Positions 1 to 8,587 of a DNA stretch of 64,000 nt are shown here, piece by piece. Positions within the stretch are counted from its first letter, which is position 1; each line of letters starts with the position of its first letter. Made by a program: the position numbers and the translations under genes. Under the pieces are notes generated by a model that was not told where the DNA came from, did no database searches, and saw only the letters and a program-made list of their open reading frames with translations. Location: positions 124,001 to 188,000 of the forward strand of contig JAJDCO010000001.1 in NCBI GenBank assembly GCA_029260795.1, given 5' to 3'. The stretch is from Planctomycetota bacterium (GTDB lineage Bacteria > Planctomycetota > OFTM77).

Positions 1-2048
1 AGCTCCGTGTCTCGTACATGATCGACCGCGTCAAGACGACGGGCAACGTTTGGCTCGGTCTGAGCACCGAGTGCGCACAGTGCCACGAGCACAAGTACGA
101 CCCCATCAGCCAGCGCGACTACTATCGCCTCTTTGCGTTTTTCAATCAGAGCGTCGAGAAGGGCTTCCAGACGCGGCAGGGAAACGCGGCACCCGTGATG
201 ACCGTGCCCGCTGCCGATCAAGGTCGACGCCTGGAAGAGCTCGAAACGATCCTTCAGGCCACCGAAGGTTACCTGAGCTCAGTGCAGCCCCCCGCTCTCG
301 AGCTCGCCGCTTGGGCCGAGGACCAGCGTCAGAAGATCCTCGCATTGCAAGTTCCGACGCTCACTCCTTGGCAAGCGCTTGGGCCTCTTCGAGCCGGATC
401 GAGCCGCGAAGCATTCCAGAAAACCTACGGCCCGGAGAAGCACGTCGACCTGGCGGCCAAGACCGCGGGGCTGTTCTGGGAGTCTCGTGACGACCTGGTC
501 GACGGCGCCGTTCATGCCCTGGCCTTGCCCAACAACTCGGCGCTCTACCTCTATCGAACGATCCACGTCGACCAAGCGACGACGCGCAGCGCCTCCTTCG
601 GCAGCGACGATACGCTGCAGGTTTGGCTGAACGGTGAGTCGCTCCTGGCGACCGAGGTGTACCGCGCTGCGGCTGCTGATCAGAATCGCCTCGTCCTCGA
701 CTTGAAGGCCGGTCCGAACCGGCTGCTGATCAAGGTCGTCAACGGCGGTGGGCAGTCGGGAGTCTACTTCAAGCTTCTCGGGCTGCCGGTACCGGACGCC
801 GTGGCCGCGACCTTGGGCGCGGAGCGCTCGGCACGGACCCCGGAGCAGCTCGAGGCGCTGCGGGACTACTTCGTGCGCAACGTCTGGTCAGTCGGTCGAC
901 GCCGCGTCACCGAGCTTCAATCGACCCGCAACGAGCTCACGACTCTGCAGCAGAGCATTCCCACCGTCATGGTCATGGAAGACTTGCCTGAAGGTCGTCC
1001 GACCTACTTGCTCGACCGCGGTCAGTACGACGCTCCGAAGCGGGACCAATCGCTCGAGCCGGGCGTCCTCGAGTTCCTTCTGCCGATGCCGAACAACGCC
1101 CCCCGGAACCGACTGGGCTTGGCTCAGTGGCTCATCGACCCCGATCATCCATTGACCGCCCGTGTCGCCGTCAACCGATACTGGGCGATGCTGCTCGGGA
1201 CGGGCCTGGTGGGCACGGTGATGGACTTCGGCTCCCAAGGTGAGTTCCCGAGCCACCCTCAGCTTCTCGATTGGCTGGCCGCGGAGTTCATCGCGAGCGG
1301 CTGGAACGTGAAGCACATTCTGAAGCTGATCGTGCTGTCCTCGACCTATCGGCAGTCGTCTCATCGACGCCCGGAGCTGACGGATCTCGACCCTCGCAAT
1401 CGAATGCTGGGACGGGCGCCGCGCTTTCGGCTGCAGGGCGAGTTCATTCGAGACCAGGCATTGGCGGTGAGCGGCCTGCTCGTCGATCGCGTCGGCGGTC
1501 CGGGCGTGCGACCCTATCAGCCGCCCGGCCTCTGGAACGAGGTGTCGCTCGACAAGAACGTGCGCTTCGCTCGGGAGAGCGGCGAGGCGTTGTATCGTCG
1601 GTCGATGTACATCTACTGGAAGCGCTCGGCGCCGATGCCCGCCATGACAATCTTCGATGCACCCACGCGCGAGAAATGCGTCGTGCAGCGGCAACGCACC
1701 AACACACCGCTCCAAGCCTTGGTGACGCTCAACGACGTGCAGTTCGTCGAAGCGGCGCGCCACCTCGCCGAGCGCATGATGAGGGCGGGCTCCGACTTCA
1801 AGAAGCGACTCGACCACGGCTTCGAGCGTTGTACCGGCCGACCGGCAGACGAGCGACGCCGCACGATCATGCGAAGCGTGCTCGACCGTCAGCTCGCCAC
1901 CTTCCGCGCCGATCCCGCGGCTGCGGCCGCACTGGTGGCGGTGGGCGATTCGAGTCGTGACGAGAGCTTGGAGGCCGTCGAGCACGCGGCCTGGACCGTG
2001 ATCGCGAGCATGCTGCTCAACTTGGACGAGACCTTGAACCGGGAGTGA
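1..2048 (+). CDS. PSD1-type planctomycete protein (DUF1549/DUF1553), 5' end missing
   Basis: The reading frame is open to the first bases, so the start lies upstream; the first ATG at 18 falls inside conserved sequence. The N-terminal part carries the end of a DUF1549 domain with a single c-type heme-like motif CAQCH followed by EHKYDP. A central segment (about 440-800 nt) resembles a PA14/jelly-roll insertion. The C-terminal half is DUF1553, with the typical [23 protein letters not shown] and STYRQSS signatures. The family is abundant in Planctomycetota and is exported; its biochemical role is unproven but it is usually linked to polysaccharide or sulfated-sugar degradation. The stop codon overlaps the GTG start of the DUF1501 gene by four bases, the standard pairing for these two families. 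Confidence 0.93.
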   Translation, partial: LRVSYMIDRVKTTGNVWLGLSTECAQCHEHKYDPISQRDYYRLFAFFNQSVEKGFQTRQGNAAPVMTVPAADQGRRLEELETILQATEGYLSSVQPPALELAAWAEDQRQKILALQVPTLTPWQALGPLRAGSSREAFQKTYGPEKHVDLAAKTAGLFWESRDDLVDGAVHALALPNNSALYLYRTIHVDQATTRSASFGSDDTLQVWLNGESLLATEVYRAAAADQNRLVLDLKAGPNRLLIKVVNGGGQSGVYFKLLGLPVPDAVAATLGAERSARTPEQLEALRDYFVRNVWSVGRRRVTELQSTRNELTTLQQSIPTVMVMEDLPEGRPTYLLDRGQYDAPKRDQSLEPGVLEFLLPMPNNAPRNRLGLAQWLIDPDHPLTARVAVNRYWAMLLGTGLVGTVMDFGSQGEFPSHPQLLDWLAAEFIASGWNVKHILKLIVLSSTYRQSSHRRPELTDLDPRNRMLGRAPRFRLQGEFIRDQALAVSGLLVDRVGGPGVRPYQPPGLWNEVSLDKNVRFARESGEALYRRSMYIYWKRSAPMPAMTIFDAPTREKCVVQRQRTNTPLQALVTLNDVQFVEAARHLAERMMRAGSDFKKRLDHGFERCTGRPADERRRTIMRSVLDRQLATFRADPAAAAALVAVGDSSRDESLEAVEHAAWTVIASMLLNLDETLNRE

Positions 2049-3511
2049 AGTGGACGATGGACCCGATCCGAGAGAATCAGCAGCTCCTCACCCGGCGCAC
2101 GCTTCTGGGGCGAAGCGCTCGTGGACTGGGCGCCCTCGCCCTGGCCTCGATGCTCCCCCGTGGGCTGGCGGCTGCGCCAGCCTCGACCGGGGCGAATGGC
2201 CTGCCGGGGCTGCCTCACTTCGCGCCCCGAGCCAAGCGCGTGATCTACCTGTTCATGTCCGGCGGCCCTTCGCACATCGATCTCTTCGACTACAAGCCAG
2301 CCCTGCGAGAGATCCATGGCATCGAGCTTCCGGAGTCGATTCGCCAGGGCCAACGATTGACCACGATGACGAGCGGGCAGACCACTTTTCCGTGCGTCGC
2401 ACCGATGTTCGACTTTCAGCGCCACGGCCAGCACGGCACCTGGGTCAGTGAGCTCCTGCCCTATACGGCCCGCATCGTCGACGACATCACGATCGTCAAG
2501 TCGATGAACACCGAGGCGATCAACCACGACCCGGCCATCACGTTCATCAATACCGGCAATCAGCAACCGGGCAAGCCCAGCCTCGGAGCGTGGCTCAGCT
2601 ACGGACTCGGCACCATGAACCGGGACCTGCCCGACTACGTCGTCATGATATCGCGCGGCAGCGGCAACCTACAGGCCCTGTACGCTCGGCTCTGGGCGTC
2701 GGGCTTCCTACCTTCAAAGCATCAAGGTGTCAAGTTCCGCAGTGGCGGAGACCCGGTCCTCTACCTGGGTAACCCGCCCGGCATCGACGCGACCACACGC
2801 CGCCACATGCTCGACGGTATCGCCGCCATCAACGAGGCACGGTACGAAGAGACCGGGGACGCCGAGATCCACGATCGCATCGCTCAGTACGAGATGGCCT
2901 ACCGCATGCAATCGTCCGTACCGGATCTGATGGATCTCTCGGACGAGCCGGAGTCGGTGTTCGACCTCTATGGGCCCGATGCCCGGAAGCCCGGCACGTT
3001 TGCCTCCAACTGCATCCTGGCGCGCCGCCTCGCCGAGCGGGACGTGCGCTTCATCCAGCTCTTCCATCGTGGCTGGGACGGCCACGGAAACCTGCCACGC
3101 GAGATCCGCGGTCAGTGCAAGGACACCGACCAAGCGGCGGCCGCGCTGGTCATGGATCTCAAGCAGCGCGGGCTGCTCGACGATACGCTCGTCATCTGCG
3201 GCGGGGAGTTCGGTCGCACGATCTACTCCCAGGGCACCTTGACGAAGGACAACCACGGCCGCGATCACCATGGGCGATGCTTCCATACCTGGCTCGCCGG
3301 CGCCGGTATCAAGCGAGGCTTCGAGTACGGAGAGACCGATGACTTCTGCTACAACATCGTCAAGGATCCCGTGCATATTCGCGATCTGAACGCCACCATC
3401 TTGAACCAGCTCGGCATCGATCACGAGCGCTTCACGTACCCGTATCAAGGCCTCGACCAGAAGCTGACCGGCGTCGAGGAAGCGCACGTCGTGAAGGGCA
3501 TCCTGGCATAG
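2045..3511 (+). CDS. DUF1501 family protein with Tat-like signal
   Basis: 488 residues. A twin-arginine-like export signal ([13 protein letters not shown] followed by a hydrophobic stretch) begins about 12-18 residues in. The body matches DUF1501, which has an alkaline-phosphatase/sulfatase-like fold. Visible motifs are the early [14 protein letters not shown] block and the late GGEFGRT and [11 protein letters not shown] blocks that carry candidate metal-binding Asp and His residues. The GTG start at 2045 overlaps the upstream PSD1 stop (GTGA); an in-frame ATG at 2057 is the alternative. PSD1 and DUF1501 genes are almost always cotranscribed in Planctomycetota, so a shared extracytoplasmic function is inferred; the substrate is unknown. 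Confidence 0.92.
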   Translation: MKWTMDPIRENQQLLTRRTLLGRSARGLGALALASMLPRGLAAAPASTGANGLPGLPHFAPRAKRVIYLFMSGGPSHIDLFDYKPALREIHGIELPESIRQGQRLTTMTSGQTTFPCVAPMFDFQRHGQHGTWVSELLPYTARIVDDITIVKSMNTEAINHDPAITFINTGNQQPGKPSLGAWLSYGLGTMNRDLPDYVVMISRGSGNLQALYARLWASGFLPSKHQGVKFRSGGDPVLYLGNPPGIDATTRRHMLDGIAAINEARYEETGDAEIHDRIAQYEMAYRMQSSVPDLMDLSDEPESVFDLYGPDARKPGTFASNCILARRLAERDVRFIQLFHRGWDGHGNLPREIRGQCKDTDQAAAALVMDLKQRGLLDDTLVICGGEFGRTIYSQGTLTKDNHGRDHHGRCFHTWLAGAGIKRGFEYGETDDFCYNIVKDPVHIRDLNATILNQLGIDHERFTYPYQGLDQKLTGVEEAHVVKGILA

Positions 3512-3542
3512 AGCACCGCTCACGCCGTCGATCACGCCCGTC

Positions 3543-3590
3543 AAAAGAAGGCGGGGCAAGACATCCTGAGATGCCTCGCCCCGCTTCTTT
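3543..3590. terminator. Bidirectional hairpin terminator between convergent genes
   Basis: A long near-perfect inverted repeat (about 21-nt arms reading AAGAAGGCGGGGC and GCCTCGCCCCGCTTCTTT around CTGA) lies between the DUF1501 stop at 3511 and the convergent EF-hand gene ending at 3623. The A-rich left arm and T-rich right arm suit termination in both directions. Confidence 0.75.
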
Positions 3591-3622
3591 CATCCGGCCG
3601 GTCTGTCTCTGTCGCCGATCGC

Positions 3623-4294
3623 TCAGCGAATCCCTCGACCGCGGCGACCCCGAAGGCCAGGCAGCCCGTAACCGCGGCGACTGAGCGCCCCTCGATCAAT
3701 CGCCTCGCGGGCCGCGGAACGCTCATCACGATCGAGCTGACCATCGCCGTTCGTGTCGAAGCGCTGGAGCTTCTCGGTGCGCCGGGCCTCGGCCGCCGAG
3801 CGACGCTCGGTGCGATCGAGTCGGCTATCGCCGTTCGTGTCGAAGCGCTGCACGAGCTCGGCCCGCCGCTGCTCCCGCTGGGCCTCGAGATCCGTTCGCA
3901 TCTGCGCACGCTCTTGGCTCTCGAACAGACCGCTCCCGTTCGTGTCATACTTCTGAAGGAGCTCGCCGCGCCGCGCCTCGTGCGCTTCAGCACGCTCCTC
4001 GCGCCGAGCGGCGTGCTCCGCGCGACGCTCGACGCGGCTGGGCCGATCCACACCCTCGAGACCGAGCCGCGCCGCGCGCTTGCCGAAGCCGCGCCGGCCG
4101 CGAGCGCGAGCCTCTCCCATCCGGCCTCGACGAGCCAAGCGTGGCGACCGTCGCCCACGCGAGCCGATGTCGCCTCGACCTTCCATCCGCGATCCACCCC
4201 GTCGGCCGCGCCCCTCGCCCGGCTGTGCCACCGACGTCTCCGCCCAGATCAACAACGCCGCCAGCATGACGAACAATCGGCTCACTTGCACCAT
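3623..4294 (-). CDS. Secreted Arg-rich EF-hand protein
   Basis: 223 residues when started at the ATG at 4294, which is preceded by GGGAG eight bases upstream and begins a signal peptide (MVQVSRLFVMLAALLIW, then SVAQ). The longer frame up to 4453 adds a non-signal, low-complexity leader and is less likely. The mature protein starts with a Gly/Arg-rich stretch and an alanine/glutamate/arginine helical region. Three EF-hand-like loops follow (YDTNGSGLF, FDTNGDSRL, FDTNGDGQL), each followed by an acidic E-R segment, so calcium binding is likely. Secreted EF-hand proteins of this type are common in Planctomycetota and have no assigned role. It stands alone between a shared terminator and the TlpA-like gene. 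Confidence 0.75.
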   Translation of the reverse strand: MVQVSRLFVMLAALLIWAETSVAQPGEGRGRRGGSRMEGRGDIGSRGRRSPRLARRGRMGEARARGRRGFGKRAARLGLEGVDRPSRVERRAEHAARREERAEAHEARRGELLQKYDTNGSGLFESQERAQMRTDLEAQREQRRAELVQRFDTNGDSRLDRTERRSAAEARRTEKLQRFDTNGDGQLDRDERSAAREAIDRGALSRRGYGLPGLRGRRGRGIR

Positions 4295-4514
4295 CGTCTC
4301 GACTCCCGTTTCCTGAAGGTCTCGAGGCTCATGCCTCGTAGAGGCAGCCTCGTAGAGGCGACCCGCTTTACTCGGGTCGGATCGCTCGTGTCGGTCCCTG
4401 GGAGGAGTCCGCCGCACATCGCCTTGCGAGAAAACTCGGCACACTGAAAGCAACGACGGTCCACGCGGCCCAAGCGCCGTGGGCCGTCGCCCAGGCTCGA
4501 GTGAACCGAAGCGC

Positions 4515-6272
4515 TCAGTCTCCGGAGCCCTTCAGCAGGTCGTCGATCGCTTTCTCGATCTCGAAGTTGGCGGGATGGCCACGCCAAATGATCTTGCCAC
4601 TCGCGTCGATCAACAATGCTGTCGGCACGCCGTGGATACCGTAGATCTCGGCCGCTCGGCTTCCCCATCCCGGCTCGCCATCACTCGCGAACAGATGATG
4701 GACGTCGGTCCAGCCCTTCGTCTCGACGTGGCTGCGAAGGGTCTCGATCTCGTCGTCGATGCTCAACCCGATGATGCGGGCGCGCCCTTTCCAGTCGGTG
4801 GCTCTCCGGGTGACGATCTCCTGACTATGCGCCATGGGACCTTGGCAAGGGCCACACCAAGTCGCCCAGAAGTCCAGGTAGAGGACCTCCCCGCGATAGT
4901 CGGCGAGGTGCACGATCTCGCCGCTCTTCAGCTCGGTGAGCTCGAGATCGGGAGCGGAGTCACCGATCGAGGGCGGCAAGCTGAAATCGAAGCGGTGCTC
5001 CTTCGAGTTGCCCGCGCCGAGCGTCAGCTCTCCGAGGCGCATCAGGTCGACGTTGAAGGTCAGGCGGGCAACGCCTTCTCCTCCGGCCAAGCCTTCGAGC
5101 GTCACTTGGCCTTCGTCATCGAGCCGACCTTCTCGCACCGTGTGTTGACCGTATCGGTTGTCGTACGTCGTGAGTCGATAGGAGGCTCCCTGGGCCGGCT
5201 TACCCGAGTGCGTGGAGACCTGCACCACGGCTCGATGGTCACCGGCGAAGCGATTCGTGTCGAAGGGCTCCCACTCGATCGCGACCCGAGCCGTTTCCTC
5301 ACCTTTGACCGTCACAGCGCGGCGATCGTTGAACACCAGCCCCTCACCGCTCCAGCGATCTTCGGGGCGACCCGTGTGTGCCGCGACCTGGTACTGGCCT
5401 GGCGTCAGGTCCGTCCAGCTCCGCTCGAAGCCGGTCTCCTGGAACGGGCTCTTGTCGATGGTAAAGAACCACCGATCCGTCGGCGGCAACGTGACCGCCA
5501 GCCCGAGCTCGACGCCACACGCCTCGTAGCTCGGAGAGGTGCCGTCTCGGGGGGCGAAGGTGACGGACAGCGACGCCGGAGCCGGCAGCGTGATCTCGGA
5601 CAGCACCGGTGCGACCAGCTCGATCCCTGGGAACTCCTCGACTTTCTCCTTCAGCTCGGCCACCGCTTCGCTGCCTCCGATGGCCACGTGAAACGCTTGA
5701 AGAAAACCGGGCTCATGCAACAGGAGGAAAGCCTTGGGATGGGCGGGCGGAAACGAGATCTCGAAGCGAGCTGCGCTCTTCGACCATTCGACGGGCACGA
5801 CAGGCACGACGCTGAACGCATCGGGATCCGACGTCCTCAGTCCATTCTGAATCGAGAGCCACGCGTCGCCGCCGACGCCTTCCCAATAGATGCTGGGTCG
5901 CACACCGCTCGGCAGGTCGTACCCGGCCGGTGCCTTGATCACGAACGAGATCGGCGTCACCTCGGCCAACACGACCGTCAGCTGAGACTGCGCCGCCAGC
6001 ACACGCTCCACGCGACTGCCCCAGCCGGGAGCCTGGAATACGATGCTCCGTGCAACCTCCGATGCCGGAAGCTGCACGCGACCGGCCGCGTCCGTCGCCG
6101 TTCCAAACCGCTCGAAGCCCAAGCTGTCTGCCGCCCGCACCCACAGCTCGAGGCCTTCGATCGGCTCGCCTCGAGCGGTCTTCACCGCAACATCGAGCGA
6201 TTGACCGTTGCCCCAAGGAGCCAGCAACAGGACGGCGAATCCCAGGACCGGACCGATGCTTCGCGCTCTCAT
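4515..6272 (-). CDS. Secreted protein with C-terminal TlpA-like thioredoxin domain
   Basis: 585 residues. It has an N-terminal signal peptide (about residues 1-24) and then roughly 400 residues of beta-rich sequence with carboxypeptidase-regulatory-like segments (for example VAVKTARGEPIEGLELWVRA). The C-terminal 150 residues form a thioredoxin-fold domain of the TlpA/ResA/AhpC-TSA type, with GDSAPDLELTELKSG and active-site WCGPC near residue 471, plus the cis-proline segment GVPTALLIDASGKI. It is probably an exported or periplasmic thiol-disulfide oxidoreductase. GGAG seven bases before the ATG supports the start. The large N-terminal extension is unlike standard TlpA but is frequent in Planctomycetota. 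Confidence 0.88.
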   Translation of the reverse strand: MRARSIGPVLGFAVLLLAPWGNGQSLDVAVKTARGEPIEGLELWVRAADSLGFERFGTATDAAGRVQLPASEVARSIVFQAPGWGSRVERVLAAQSQLTVVLAEVTPISFVIKAPAGYDLPSGVRPSIYWEGVGGDAWLSIQNGLRTSDPDAFSVVPVVPVEWSKSAARFEISFPPAHPKAFLLLHEPGFLQAFHVAIGGSEAVAELKEKVEEFPGIELVAPVLSEITLPAPASLSVTFAPRDGTSPSYEACGVELGLAVTLPPTDRWFFTIDKSPFQETGFERSWTDLTPGQYQVAAHTGRPEDRWSGEGLVFNDRRAVTVKGEETARVAIEWEPFDTNRFAGDHRAVVQVSTHSGKPAQGASYRLTTYDNRYGQHTVREGRLDDEGQVTLEGLAGGEGVARLTFNVDLMRLGELTLGAGNSKEHRFDFSLPPSIGDSAPDLELTELKSGEIVHLADYRGEVLYLDFWATWCGPCQGPMAHSQEIVTRRATDWKGRARIIGLSIDDEIETLRSHVETKGWTDVHHLFASDGEPGWGSRAAEIYGIHGVPTALLIDASGKIIWRGHPANFEIEKAIDDLLKGSGD

Positions 6273-6378
6273 GCCACTTCTCCGATCACCTTCCCGTAAG
6301 CGCGCAAGCTGCCTCGAACGACGCGCTTCACACTAGCGAGTCGTCGGCCCGAGAACCAGTCCACCCACGCCCACCCCC

Positions 6379-6831
6379 TCAGCGACCGCGTTGAAGATCC
6401 CGGATCAGCTGATCGAATCGTTGCAGGAATCGTGACCGATCGCGGTCCGCGAAGGGAGCCGGACCACCGGTCATCGTGCCGACCTCTCGCAGCTGCGAAA
6501 GGAGCTCGCGCGTGGCGAGCGCTTCACCGATGTCATCGTCCGTGAACTCTCTGCCTTTGGGGGACAGGACGCGCGCTTCCCGATCGAGGCAGCGCTTCGC
6601 GAGCGGGATGTCGGTCGTGATCACGATGTCCGCACTCTCCACGTTCTCCGCGATCCAGTCGTCGGCCGCATCCGCGCCCGCGCCCACGACGACCAACGTC
6701 GCCCAATCGCCAGAAGGGATCTCCAAGTAGGCATTCGCGACGAGCGTCACCGAGAGCTGGTGACGCTTGACGACCTTGTAGACCTCCCGCTTGACGGGGC
6801 ATCCATCCGCATCGACATAGACGTTCAGCAC
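6379..6831 (-). CDS. UPF0178/YaiI-YqxD family protein (DUF188)
   Basis: 150 residues, the usual family length. It starts LNVYVDADGCPVKREVYKV, the family hallmark, and has the later motifs VVVGAGADAADDWI, ADIVITTDIPLAKRCLD and SPKGREFTDDDI. The fold is PIN-like, with conserved aspartates, and nuclease activity has been suggested but not shown. The start is GTG at 6831, preceded by GAGAGGG. A small ORF of uncertain status lies 65 bp upstream on the same strand and could be cotranscribed. Confidence 0.93.
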   Translation of the reverse strand: MLNVYVDADGCPVKREVYKVVKRHQLSVTLVANAYLEIPSGDWATLVVVGAGADAADDWIAENVESADIVITTDIPLAKRCLDREARVLSPKGREFTDDDIGEALATRELLSQLREVGTMTGGPAPFADRDRSRFLQRFDQLIRDLQRGR

Positions 6832-6896
6832 ACCGACCCTCTCACTGACCGAGTCTCGAACCCGAGGGCGCCGGACGGCCCGTGCCCACCGGCCGA

Positions 6897-7139
6897 CTAG
6901 CTTGCTCCGACCGGGCCGGGCTTGCCAGGCGAAACGGGTTCGAGCGATTCGAATCTACACCGCCAAGCTCGCTCGAGCTCCAGCAGATCTTCCCCAAGCG
7001 ACTCGACGGTCGGCCAGCGACCGGCACCGATGCCGCGCGCAAGGACTCGCCTGAGGACGAGTGGATCACCGTAGCGCTGGCCTTGGCCCAATCGGGCGCA
7101 CAACGTCTCGAGATGAACCGTGGCGACGGTATGTTTCAT
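6897..7139 (-). CDS. Small hypothetical protein, 80 residues
   Basis: I do not recognise this sequence. It begins MKHTVATVHLETLCARLGQ and has no signal peptide, membrane segment or cysteine motif. The case for it being real is the ribosome binding site: AGGAG eight bases before the ATG. The middle (ESLGEDLLELERAWRCRFESLE) looks like an amphipathic helix. It precedes the YaiI-family gene on the same strand with a 65-bp gap. It could also be a fortuitous frame in GC-rich DNA. Confidence 0.4.
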   Translation of the reverse strand: MKHTVATVHLETLCARLGQGQRYGDPLVLRRVLARGIGAGRWPTVESLGEDLLELERAWRCRFESLEPVSPGKPGPVGAS

Positions 7140-7435
7140 GTCGTGAGCTCCTGGTCACGGCATGAAGTGCGGCCAAGCAGGACGTGGGCCGCAGTGAACA
7201 CCACGGCTGTCGTTTTTGAGGAGGCTCGTCGGAAGCGATCTCATCCGCATCGGACCCCACGTCGGAGGGTGACCTCAGCACCGCGGCGCCCTGCGAGAGG
7301 GGCTCGGTTGCCGCCCGGGACCGGAAAACTTCCCAGGCCTCTTGATGCATTGGACGATGGGACTCGGATTATCTCACGCTCAGCCAGGGCCGCACAAAGA
7401 CAGCTTTGAAGCCATGAACGTCCTGGCGGTCGCGC
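7140..7435. other. Intergenic stretch, nothing recognised
   Basis: This stretch lies between the small ORF at 6897-7139 and the IS3-derived gene. It has no homology-like frame, RNA gene or clear terminator. In particular there is no continuation of an IS3 catalytic domain in any frame after the IS3-derived gene ends at 7436. Confidence 0.5.
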
Positions 7436-8065
7436 TCAGCTACCGGCTTCGGACTCCCGCTCGTCGAGCTCTCGCGCCCGCGCTTCGCCGACGAGTCGGA
7501 CGAAGCGATCCTCATCGATCTCGATTCCGTGCTCGGTGAGAGCCTGTCGAAGATCGCGAGCAGAGCGGTGGCGACGGCTGCTGCGCAGATGCTGTCGCAG
7601 CGATCCAACGATCTCTTCGTCACTGAGTGCCGCCGGTCGCGGGTCGGAGCTCTTCTGGGCGGCATAGAGCGAAGCTCGCGGCACGTCGAAGACCCGGCAG
7701 AGCATGGTCACCGGGTACGGCTTGCCGGTGGCGGGGCTGCGCTTGCCGACCATGGCACGAACGATCTCGAGCCAATCGGTATGCGTGCAGCGGCGCTCGT
7801 AGAGCTCGAGCTCCATCGTAAGCTGCTCGATCCGATTGAGGGCTTGCTCGAGCTCGCGCTGGAGGGGGTCACCCGGACGCACCTTGAGGCGCTCTTGGCC
7901 ACCCTGGACGAAGGCTTCTTGCCAGGTCGCGAGCTCTTCGACTGCGATTCCGAGCTCACCTGCGACGGCTTCGGGAGACTCGCCGCCGAGCACTCGCAAC
8001 ACGGCATCGGTCTTTCGTTGAACGGACCAACGCTGGGGACCGCTGGGCTTCGGACGCCGACCCAT
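7436..8065 (-). CDS. IS3-derived DNA-binding protein lacking the DDE domain
   Basis: 209 residues from the ATG at 8065, which follows a G7 run with 7-nt spacing; an in-frame GTG at 8083 is the alternative. Residues about 12-60 form a helix-turn-helix like IS3-family OrfA (RKTDAVLRVLGGESPEAVAGELGI). A leucine-rich coiled coil follows (LQRELEQALNRIEQLTMELEL), like the OrfA multimerisation zipper. Next comes an OrfB-type N-terminus (YPVTMLCRVFDVPRASLYA) and an HTH_21-like block (RRHRSARDLRQALTEHGIEIDEDRFVRLV). It stops where the rve integrase core should start. No terminal inverted repeats are seen. It is either a truncated transposase or a domesticated regulator; the clean fused frame and RBS favour the second. 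Confidence 0.75.
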   Translation of the reverse strand: MGRRPKPSGPQRWSVQRKTDAVLRVLGGESPEAVAGELGIAVEELATWQEAFVQGGQERLKVRPGDPLQRELEQALNRIEQLTMELELYERRCTHTDWLEIVRAMVGKRSPATGKPYPVTMLCRVFDVPRASLYAAQKSSDPRPAALSDEEIVGSLRQHLRSSRRHRSARDLRQALTEHGIEIDEDRFVRLVGEARARELDERESEAGS

Positions 8066-8587
8066 CTGCGCACCCCCCCACACTCCAACCGCGCCGTCGA
8101 TCGATTCGCCGAACTCCCAACCGCTATCGCGACATCCAGGGAGGCGAGGGGAGCAACGGCGGCTCCCGATGTCACATTCGCTGACCCGCTCAGATCCTAT
8201 CGAGGTTCACTGCAGAAAGCCAACTCGGACCCGAGAGAATCAAGATGCGGTGACGAGCGCGTGAAGTTCCGGACGGAGAATCCTGGGAGAGGTGGACCCG
8301 GGACACCCGGCGAAGCCCGCGACCGCGGCGTCGAGGTTATTCGCCATAAGGCTCTGCAACAACATTGCGTACGCCCACAACGCTCTCAAGGTGCGTCCGA
8401 GAGCCCCTCGAGACGGACGCAAGGCACACCGGTGAGGAGGCCTCGCGAGAACCACGGGCCGTTCTGGATCTTTGATGACACAGCTTGGTCAACGTCTAAA
8501 CTAGGCACGCTTTAATATGCTCCCCAAGAGCTTTCCCACTGATGTTACCTAACCCAGACTTCCTCGCAAGCCGAGGGGGAGGAACAC
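8066..8587. other. Divergent intergenic region upstream of the MauG-like gene
   Basis: About 520 bp with no convincing gene. The last 120 bp before 8588 are noticeably more AT-rich, including TTGATG near 8472 and TCTAAACT/TTTAATAT segments near 8495-8518. This suggests the promoter of the MauG-like gene, but I cannot fix a -35/-10 pair with confidence. Confidence 0.4.

Noticed and set aside
7436..8065. Complete IS3 insertion sequence
   Set aside because: The DDE/rve domain is missing in every frame and no terminal inverted repeats or target duplication are visible.
8240..8455. 71-residue minus-strand ORF
   Set aside because: No RBS, signal or recognisable family; low-complexity composition typical of random frames in high-GC DNA.
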